From assembly GCA_013397455.1 (NCBI GenBank), contig VYZB01000120.1:504427-568426 (forward strand): DNA of 64,000 nt. Reading direction: 5' to 3'. The notes under the pieces were generated by a model. That model did not search any database and had not been told where the DNA came from. It worked only from the letters and a program-made list of their open reading frames with translations. Positions 1 to 64,000 of the stretch are shown here, one piece after another. A program made the translations under genes and the position numbers. This DNA comes from Crotophaga sulcirostris. Taxonomy: Eukaryota; Chordata; Aves; Cuculiformes; Crotophagidae. Position 1 is the stretch's first letter; every line of letters begins with the position of its first letter.

Positions 1-124
1 GATGAGTATTAAATGCCTAATATGAAGGATGGTGCAGTATGTTCTAATTTGTCGTAAAGAAGTTTCTTGAAGTGAGTTTCAACACTTTCATAAACTCAGC
101 TGAACGCAAGATTTTGACTTTCAG

Positions 125-55876
<55,752 letters not shown>

Positions 55877-56432
55877 TAGTTTTGTAAAGGAAAGTAATGT
55901 TTGTTTCTTTAAATTATGTGGATTTGCTTTATTGTGTGCAAACTCAGGATGATTTTGAAGCTAAATGTTGGGCACGTGCAAGCTGCATAATTCATACGAA
56001 TGTCTGAGCACACTTAGCAAATAGCAGTTACAGATAATAATCTTTTAGAGTAAGGGAAGTGCACATGTATTTTTTAATCTTGCTGGTAACATTTAGAAGT
56101 ATTCACAACGTCATCACAGAAGTGCGTGTTGGAAAACCATAAAGTTGAAGTTGATTTCTCTTTTCCATTAGAAAGTATTATCAAAATGAATTGCACATTA
56201 CAAAAAAAGTTGTTGTGGGATGTAATTTTGCAGATATGTAACATTCAGGTGTTCTTTTTGTGTAGGCACATAGAGATTGATTCCACGTACAAGAACTATT
56301 TTGGGGCCAGACAGAGACACTAGTTTTTTGGGTTTAACGGAACTGACAATAGTAGTTTTTGTACCATTTGGCGAATTGTTGTGCTTTATTTTATACCTTG
56401 TTGCATTTTGGAGGTATGTGAGCTTAGGTCTT

Positions 56433-56438
56433 ATTAAA
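56433..56438 (+). promoter_or_regulatory. Possible proximal polyadenylation signal ATTAAA
   Basis: ATTAAA, the second commonest vertebrate poly(A) signal, about 560 bases into the UTR. Use of this site would remove all three Pumilio sites. No transcript evidence is available. Confidence 0.35.
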
Positions 56439-56513
56439 CAACTAAATACAACCAAAGGTCTGTATTAATGAACACTGAGTTACACTAAAATATCAATAGT
56501 AGGAAAATTGTTA

Positions 56514-56683
56514 TGTACATATTGTTTGTTAATACAGTCCATACAGTCTGTACATAAATGTATTACATTTCTAAGCATTTTTAATATTCATACCAGCTCT
56601 TATCCTTCTGCTTTCAGTTTATTGTGAAAATTTGTTCATTCCAAGTATATGCAGACTTTACAGTTCATTTATTCCTGTATATA
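56514..56683 (+). promoter_or_regulatory. Cluster of three Pumilio response elements in the 3' UTR
   Basis: TGTACATA at 56514-56521, TGTACATA at 56549-56556 and TGTATATA at 56676-56683 each match the UGUANAUA consensus bound by PUM1/PUM2. All lie on the sense strand in the DOCK9 UTR upstream of AATAAA. Function is inferred from the consensus only. Confidence 0.55.
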
Positions 56684-56885
56684 AATAAGTGCAATATAAA
56701 GATGTATACAGTCTTTGCTATGTTAGGTTTATATGCAGTTACTAAAAGAAAAAACTTTTTTGCCAAAGCAATGGAGTATGTAATTGGTGATCATGGTTAC
56801 TGTGGTAAATGGTGGTTTAATTTAAAGCTTTTTCCATATTCTTATTCTTTTAAGACGTTAATTTAGTAATTTTATATTTGGGGAA

Positions 56886-56891
56886 AATAAA
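56886..56891 (+). promoter_or_regulatory. DOCK9 polyadenylation signal AATAAA
   Basis: AATAAA followed by a T-rich stretch (ggtttttaattttattt) at the end of the AT-rich UTR. Best candidate for the main 3' end, predicting cleavage near 56905-56915. Confidence 0.7.
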
Positions 56892-56910
56892 GGTTTTTAA
56901 TTTTATTTAA

Positions 56911-58233
56911 CTGGAAGCACTGTCCTGCTGTAATTAAACATTCTGTACTACATCTATATTAAAAGGAAAAAAGTAGTTACTTTTCTCACTGTGTGCTCTG
57001 GTTTTTATTTTAGATATGTCAGTGAGACTGGGGAAAGATGAAAACTTGGTCACAAAAAATGGCTTTTTGCAGCTTAAGTATGAGATGAGATGTAGACACT
57101 TCTAGGATGTATTTCATATTCCTTGTCAGTAAAGGGAACTTAGGTTATTAAAGACATCAGATCTATCATGTTTGACTTAAGTAGCATGTTACAGCAACTG
57201 AAGGTTGTTACTCATCAGTACAGTTAATATTAAGTCTTCACAACTTTTCATCAAATGACAGTGGCAGTCATCTTTTCCTTATGACATAAGGTTCACTGTC
57301 ATTTTCTGTAGCATAACATGAAACTCACATGTTGCCATTACTCATCAAAAATTTTTCCAAAACAGCTCATCCTGGCTGTGAAATGCTGGATAATTCTGCT
57401 TTTTCTAGTTGTGTTTCTGAAACAAAGTTTCTGTTTGTTTAAAATTCTTTTCCTTAAAAAATACGAAGAGGGGAGAATCCTCAGATAAATACTTCTTGAC
57501 AGCGAACCCCTAATGCTGTAATAAAGGGCAGTCCCCTTTTTCTCCCCTATACCATACATACTTTCATTTTCTTTTCATTTGTGGAAATGAATTTAGGATT
57601 TTTTTTACCTATCAATGTAGTTAGTTTCAAAAGATATTTCATTATTTGGAGAAGATATCCCGTAAAATTGTTTTCCATTTAAGGAAGATTTATATCTCAA
57701 TATATTAATAGAAATTGTGTACATAATAGTGGCTTCTTGTAATTGTGCTTCCCCCTGGGAGCAGAACTGACAGTTCCCTACGGTTGTACAGCACCTTTTG
57801 CCCCGAGACCTAGATTTGAGAGAGTTGTATCTGCTAACCAACCTATAAATGTAGTATGTAGTCACAGCTGAATATGTATCTACGTATATTTATATGCATC
57901 TAAATGCGTGTGTAACTGTTCTGCTTCCTTGCTGAAAGTTGGCCTGTGAAATGTAGTTGACAAAAGGTTGTTGCAGTTTTACATACGGTAGTATTGATTA
58001 GCACATGTTCAACTCTTAAATATACATTTTATTTATAACCTTACATGACGCATTTACATGAGAGAACACACCCTCTGATGTTTCGGTTTGGTTTTAAATA
58101 TGCTAAGATGATACTTGTTGGGTTTTACCTCCTGAATAATTTATTCCATACCAGCCTCTCTTTTCTGCTGTTACTGCTGCAACATCTAAGTTAAGTATCT
58201 AATGTGGGTTATTTTATTTATAAAGACGGGCTC
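56911..58233. other. Intergenic DNA downstream of DOCK9
   Basis: AT-rich with no recognised gene or repeat before the first LTR. Confidence 0.65.
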
Positions 58234-58724
58234 TGAACTGGTTTGGGCTGGGATAGAGTTAATTTTCCTCACAGTTCCTGGTATGAGGCTGTGTTTTGGA
58301 TTTGAAGAGAACAGTGTTGATAACACAGGGATATTTTGGTTATTGCTAAGCAGTGCTTACATGGTGTCAGGGCCTTTTCTGCTTCTTACACTGCTGTGCC
58401 AACGAGCAGGCTAGGAGTGCACAAGAAGCTGGGAAGGAACACAGCCAAGACAGCTGATCCCAGCTGACCACAGGGATATCCCGTACTCAGCAATAAAAAC
58501 TTGTGGAGAAAGTTTGCTAAGGCAACGATTGCTCAGGGTCGACTGGTGATGAGCAGTTGAGGAGTTTTGCTTCTTTAGTATTTCTTGCGTTTGTTTGGGG
58601 GTTTTTTTTATATATTAAACAGCCTTTCTTTCAACTCACAAGTTTTGTCACTTCTGCTCCTCTGGTTCTCTCCCCTCTCCCACTGCAGGGGAGTGGGCAA
58701 GTGGCTGTGTGAAGTTGAACCACA
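58234..58724 (+). mobile_element. Retroviral LTR, copy 1 (avian ERVL-like)
   Basis: Runs from TGAACTGGTTTGGGCTGGG to GAACCACA, with TG...CA ends. It shares ggctgggatagagttaattt, acagtgttgataacacaggg, a cagctga..cagctgacca block and tattaaacagcctttctttc (poly(A) signal at the R region) with copy 2. About 490 bases. No clear target-site duplication. Diverged, so old. Confidence 0.8.
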
Positions 58725-61459
58725 GGAGTCCTTTCTGGCACCAGGTTGGGGGGCTTGAAGGGTTTTGAGATACTAGATTTGACCACAGCGTGTTAGTGGG
58801 AACTTCTAATTATTGTTTAATAGATGCTGATCACAACGTTGATTTACTTGTTCTCAGCATTGGTTTATCTGATCAGTGCTGTGCTCACTCTTTTTTTATG
58901 TACATCAAATCTGAGAGCTTGTTAAAGGCTGTATTTGACTCTTGCCATTTGCTGTGCAGTGTAGCACTTAGTTGTATTTTGCCTGGAAGAAGGATGATAA
59001 AAGCATTGGCCTTGAGCCTAATCTGGTATTTGGGCCCTGCATTGTTGCCTTCCCTTCACTTCAGGAACCATCTCATGAATACAATTAACAATTACACTTT
59101 TTCCCTTTTCTCCCCTGAGAGCCAATCGACGGAAGAAATGAAGAATGGCCCCTTCCTTGTCTTTTCCTGCAGGGTAGGTGTTTTCTCCTTTTTTACAATA
59201 ACTCTTCAGTATCTTGAACATCCTTGGGTAACCGAAATACTCCTGTTTAGCATGTTTCAAGAATATCTTTTCAGCTTTTGCTAAGGTTAACCAGCTATTT
59301 AGGAACATCACAGAGGGATATGTCCCAAGGCAGTGTGGTTTATGGGTGCATGTGCAAGAAGATGGCCAGGTACCTAGAAGGGCTGTAATTTCTGGTGGTC
59401 AGGGACTTCACCCCCAAACAAGTGCAGGATCTTGATGAAGTGGTAGAACGTTTAAAAAAGGAATGCCTGGCTACACCAGAGACACAACTTATTGCTCTGT
59501 GCTGGGACCTGATTTGTTTCAGTGGCACGAACTGTAAATGGAAGAGATAAGACGTTCCCAAGGACATACAGATAACTAAGTAAAGAACCTTAGTTAAGTG
59601 AAACTGTTCAATTCATTGTTCATTCTGTTAACTGAGAATCCTGGAAATGTCTCTTGGGGAGGGACAAGTCCAGAGCTATATTTCGTTTAGTGAAACTTCA
59701 GTAGCCACCTTAACCACAGTAATCAATAACAGGGCACATAAGGGGACAAACACATTTTATAATTGGTCTGATGAAATGGAAGAATTATCAACATATAACT
59801 GTTTAGACTTTTAAAAGACCTATGACAAAATTTCTGTTCATCCATCAGCGGTCTGTTAAAGAGGGTCTTTTCAGATTGCTTAAAGCTTTTGTTCCTCTCC
59901 TCATCATCCTTTTCTGCATCCATAATTTAAAACAGACAAATATTTTCTCATCACAGTGTGCTAGAAGACTGTAAAAATACATAATAAAACCTTGAAACAA
60001 TTTATTTGAATATGCCCAGGGTAATTATGTGATTGGGAATTTTCTTTTTATCGCTTCTTTACTTGAGAAAGATAAGATGGGGGAGGTGACACCCTACACT
60101 AAAATTGATTATTTTCTGTTTTGGAGATACTGATAGCTACAAACCATAGGAACTGAAATAGAAATGAAGGAATGCACTGGCTGGTAAAGCATGAGGCAGC
60201 AATGAGTTGGCAAAGCGCTATGTTGTTAAAGCTCAGAACTGGGTGATTAACTTGCCGTGCACATCTGCGGGGGAAGATGACTCAGAGCCAGTAGTAAAAT
60301 ATACTTATACAATATGCCTGTAGAAAACCATTGTATCTAACAATACACAGCTGGTTTGGATTATAGATTCTTATAATTAAATAATTACTATACTGGATTT
60401 TGGTGTATGTCTACAAACCAGTGATCAAAACTTGACAATAGTTGTTACTAACTAGCAGAGATAACCCTAAAATGAGATGTATATTGTATTCCAAAAAATG
60501 TAAATCTGTTCAGTTTGTTAATGAAATAGATTGGTAAAAGCTAGAAGCTTAAAAAAAAAATTTGGCCGGATGGATGCAAAGCTATGACTGCAGGAGAAGA
60601 AATGCTTTTGCTTTTTGACAAACTGAGGATAGTGATGGAATACTGACACTTAAAAAATCAAATATTTCCATGGAAAGAGAAGCAAATAGCAATTAAAGTA
60701 CTGAACTTTGATAAGGAATATGAGGTGTTGGTTATAAAAAGCTACCTCACACAGACTAGGGCATTTTGCTGAAATATTTGCTAGCTCAAATATAGCCTCT
60801 CTACAGTATTTCATAGCTCCCTTGTAATCTGACAAGAAGTTTATTTCTTTCAGGTATTCAGCATCTACAGGCCTAAAAACAAACCAGGCATAGAAAGAGT
60901 TGCTCAGACCGAAAGGTGCTGACCTGCTAATGTTCCTTCAAAAGAGATCTGTGAGCACAGAAATTCCAGAATAATGTTCATGTTGTCCCAATATTCAGAG
61001 AAAGCGTGTGGGATGATGATATGCTTGTTGCCATGGTACTGGTGTGAAACACCACACTGGGAGGTCTTTTACAAGATTCAAATAACAAAGAACTAAAATA
61101 GGCTTATACAGAAAATAGGTCTGGTCAAACAGCCATCCTTCTTCTTTGCAATGACTATAAACTTAGAGACTATTTTGCAGCTCATTGACTACAAGAAAAT
61201 TAAGTAGGAAACTAATGTGACAAAATTCAACTTGAGACCAGAAGTAAAGGGAAGGAGAAATTTATTATTAAACAAAACCCATCTCAGTCACTCATTGACT
61301 CTCATATATTTCACCCACCTGTATCCTCGCACCCACATGCTCATGAGCACCAAGCAGCTCGTGTCCAAGCAGGCAGGCTGGGGATCCCCATGGAAGAGAA
61401 GGTGGCTCTTGAGTAAATGCCATGTCACTGGGTGGCTTGGCAGCACAAAACCTTTTCAG
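58725..61459. other. DNA between the two LTRs
   Basis: 2.7 kb of mostly AT-rich DNA. The 164-codon frame at 58790-59284 is open but does not resemble gag, pol or env to me. A weak coding-like stretch lies at 59350-59550. Whether any of it is provirus interior is not decided by inspection. Confidence 0.5.
59350..59550 (+). pseudogene. Coding-like remnant between LTRs, origin unknown
   Basis: One frame gives MCKKMARYLEGL, a stop, then 53 open codons including VRDFTPKQVQDLDEVVERL and TPETQLIALCWDL, ending in TAA. The mixed hydrophilic/hydrophobic composition looks more protein-like than the surrounding AT-rich frames. I cannot assign a family; a retroviral gag-type remnant is one guess because of the flanking LTRs. 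The length is not beyond chance. Confidence 0.25.
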
Positions 61460-62049
61460 TGTGCTGGTTTTGGCTGGGATAGAGTTAATTTTCTGTGTAG
61501 TAGCTGGTATGGGGCTGTGTTTTGGATCAGTGCTGGAAACAGTGTTGATAACACAGGGATGTTTTAGTTATTGCTGAGCAGGACTTCCACAGAGTCCAGG
61601 CCTTTTCTGCCTCCCACTCCACCAGCACACAGGCTGGGCGTGCACGAGAAGTTGGAAGGGGATTCAGCTGGGACAGCTGACCCCAACTGACCAGAGTGAC
61701 ATCCCAAACTATATGATATCGTACTCAGTGATAAAGCTGGGGAGGATGGAGGTTGGCCAGGGCAGCAGTTGCTTGGAGACTGGCTGGGCATTAGTCGATT
61801 GGTGGTGAGCTATTAGGCAACACTTGTTTTTCTTGGGTTTGGGATATTTTTATCTTTGTTTTATTTTTCTTTTCTTTGGGGGGTCAGGGAGGGTCTTGCT
61901 TTTTGTTCCTTGTTTTAATTATTAAACTATCTTTATCTTAACCCACAAGTTATTGCACTTCTACTCTTTTGATTCTCTCCCCCGTACCACTGGGTGGTGA
62001 GCAGGTGGCTGTGTGGGGTTACACTACCAGCCATGGTTAAACTGCAACA
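61460..62049 (+). mobile_element. Retroviral LTR, copy 2 (avian ERVL-like)
   Basis: Starts TGTGCTGGTTTTGGCTGGGA and ends GGTTAAACTGCAACA. It contains gttgataacacagggatgtt, gggacagctgaccccaactg, the poly(A) signal in attattaaactatctttatc, and aacccacaagttattgcact. About 590 bases and closer to the usual form of this family than copy 1. The 5-base flanks (ttcag, atcac) do not match. Confidence 0.85.
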
Positions 62050-64000
62050 ATCACCCAGGTATTTATATCCTTCAGCTATTACAATGTGATTTTTTCCATC
62101 ACTATCTTGCTTACCTCATCCCTCATAAACCATAGGGAAGGTTGCTACCTGTTGTTTGTGTTTCCTCATTTGGGTATCTTTATGGCTACTGCCCTTCTTC
62201 CTGCTGGGATAACAAGCAGCAGACTGGCAGATATGGTGCCCTGCAGCCCTGCTGCCATCCTCCTGCTGTTGGACCTCAGGTCTTCTGCTGACAAGTCATC
62301 CTGCTGTGGCCTTATCAGAGCTCAGGCCTCCTGGTCTTGATGTAAACAGCACATTCCTCAGTGTTTACCAGTTTAATTGCTGTTAATCACGTCCTCGGTT
62401 ATCAATTCATGCTGTTCCTTCAACCCGTGCTGCTCCTCGTGCTTTCACGGAAGTAATTCCCACTCATAATTCATTCAGACCAATCTCAATTTTCTGTTTC
62501 GACTCCCTGCAACACCACATGATATTTCTATACAAGTGAGCCATTATAGTAGAGTGTGTGTCCAGATGCTGAAGTGCAGCCTGGCCAATGGTTTTAGAGA
62601 CCGTTGATGGAAAATCAAATGGAGATGCTTTCTAGAAGACTTCTTGAAAGTATTTGTGCTATAATGGTACTATTCAACATTTTCACTAGTATTCCAGAAA
62701 TTAATTTTAAAAAACCCAACTCTTGTCAATTAAAATTGCATGAAAACAAAGGTCGATCTGTCTGATTTGAATTGCTCCAAACCTTTAAACATAGTATGCT
62801 AGTCTTACCACCTACAAAGTTATACTTCCAGGAACAAGAAATGAAACATTACCTCTTGGAAAACAGCATCAGAGAAAAGGATTTAAAGATTATTCTGAAC
62901 ATAGAGCTTCCCTTAAGCAAACTCCTAATGTAATTCTGTGGTAAAGAGGAATAATGCAGCAAGTGGATGTAAAAAGAATTGTTTTACCCCTTGCCCTACA
63001 CCACCTGTGAAACCACTCTGCCACTGGGTGGACACTGGAGCTAAGGTTTTAAAATGTTGAAGTGAAGAATTTATAGAAGAATCGCAGAAGTCCAAGATCA
63101 AGGAATAGAGGAAAATCCTATATGGTGGGAGATCTGGGGGGGTGTTTCAAGAGCAGAAAATCGTGAAGAGATGTACAATACAAAAGCAATCTTGCCGGAG
63201 AGGATAGTGGGTGCTGTAAGGCTTTTTTAATGTAGTTAAGGAAGACATAACAGAGGTTGCATGCTGAAGCCAGGAAATTCAGATTAGAAGTACAAATTTC
63301 CATTAACCACTACATCAAACACTACCAATGGTGCTGAAGTCTAAAGGTCTGGACACCTTCTGCCAGGTATTCTTTACAGTAAGGGGATGTTATTTAATTA
63401 CTTCAAGCTATTTTGTCTCAGTTTTGGGTGGTACATATCAGCTTCTACAAGACAGTTAAACCATTTGGTCCATGCAGCATGAAAGTTGGGTTTTTTTCCT
63501 AATCCTGTTAAAAGAAGCAAGGCCCTGGACTTGAAATTCTTAGAACCTGGAATTCCTTAATCCAGTTTCCTACACAAGGTGTCCTTGAGTCCGAATTTAT
63601 CATCTTTAAACTGTCCTAACTCCATGTAGCCATTTGATAATGCACTGGGAACAACTACAGACTTAAACCTTTTCCTATTTCTTGGCTGACAGCTGCTCTT
63701 GCTCAAGTTGCAGATGCCTGACTGGGGCTCTACTGAAAACTGAGTTAATTGCAATTAATAAGTATGTGAAAAATTCCGCAATGTACTTTGTTGTCCTCTT
63801 TAAATATAAAGTTCATTTATTGAGCTGTGGTCTTCCTGAAGCTCATAGGTCTTTAATTTTGGGTTTTTTTCTTTCTCCTTTTTCCAAGTTGCAGGTCACC
63901 TACATATGGTTAAATTACATTGGAGTTATTGGTCAAACAGTTAAGTATTTGATAGAAAGCATTTCAATTCAGCCTGTTTCAACCCTCTTTTTAAAATCTA
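62050..64000. other. Intergenic DNA at right edge
   Basis: No gene recognised. 62200-62340 is more GC-rich than its surroundings and carries a chance open frame. I looked for the start of SLC15A1, the expected next gene from mammalian order, and did not find it. Confidence 0.6.

Larger units (their letters stand above)
55877..56910 (+). other. DOCK9: DOCK9 3' UTR
   Basis: AT-rich, about 1.03 kb from the stop codon to an expected cleavage site shortly after the AATAAA at 56886. It holds three UGUANAUA Pumilio consensus sites and a possible proximal ATTAAA at 56433-56438. Open frames within it (for example 56277-56468) have no family resemblance and are ignored. The exact 3' end is inferred. 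Confidence 0.8.

Noticed and set aside
58790..59284. 164-codon open frame on the plus strand
   Set aside because: Longest open frame in the window, but Leu/Ser/Phe-rich with no recognised motif and no splice or promoter context; treated as chance in AT-rich DNA between LTRs.
56911..64000. SLC15A1 first exons, expected next to DOCK9 by mammalian gene order
   Set aside because: No segment reads like the conserved PEPT1 N-terminus in any frame I inspected.

Overview
This window looks like nuclear DNA from a bird. One gene, spread over many small exons with GT-AG introns, fills most of it. The interspersed repeats are CR1 LINEs, whose avian-type 3' ends read like ATTCTATGATTCT, plus LTRs resembling the avian ERVL type and one Tc1/mariner remnant. 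The DNA is AT-rich. Nothing prokaryotic or viral in organisation is present apart from old endogenous retroviral LTRs. The species cannot be named from the sequence alone.

From 125 to 55876 the plus strand carries the 3' three quarters of DOCK9 (zizimin-1), a Cdc42-specific guanine nucleotide exchange factor of the DOCK-D group. I assembled 41 coding exons. Every intron begins GT and ends AG, all phases join without a stop, and the chain gives 1,579 codons plus TGA when every exon is included. The first exon in the window is internal, so the N-terminal part (with the PH domain) and the promoter lie to the left. Residue numbers below count from the first complete codon in the window (ACG at 126). 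The DHR-1 (C2-like) domain lies at about residues 112-291, a long helical repeat-like middle at about 292-1,100, and the catalytic DHR-2 domain at about 1,100-1,579. The C-terminal tail separates DOCK9 from its paralogues DOCK10 and DOCK11. Possible alternative splicing includes a 6-nt microexon with a neighbouring 36-nt exon inside DHR-2, and an internal acceptor that would drop 23 residues.

The 3' UTR runs from 55877 to about 56910, with an AATAAA at 56886 and three consensus Pumilio sites. The remaining 7 kb appears intergenic. It holds two similar retroviral LTRs in the same orientation about 2.7 kb apart, with one weak coding-like remnant between them. In mammals SLC15A1 follows DOCK9, but I saw no SLC15A1 exon here.

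The introns hold the mobile DNA: CR1 3' ends near 0.6-0.8 kb and 9.6-9.9 kb, an LTR at 10.8 kb, a long old CR1 with reverse-transcriptase remnants at 16.1-17.7 kb, abutting CR1 copies at 35.7-36.4 kb, an internally deleted mariner at 42.6-43.2 kb, and convergent CR1 pieces at 45.4-45.9 kb. I found no new biological system. The most interesting items are the DHR-2 microexon pair, the precisely bounded mariner deletion derivative, the Pumilio-site cluster and the LTR pair.
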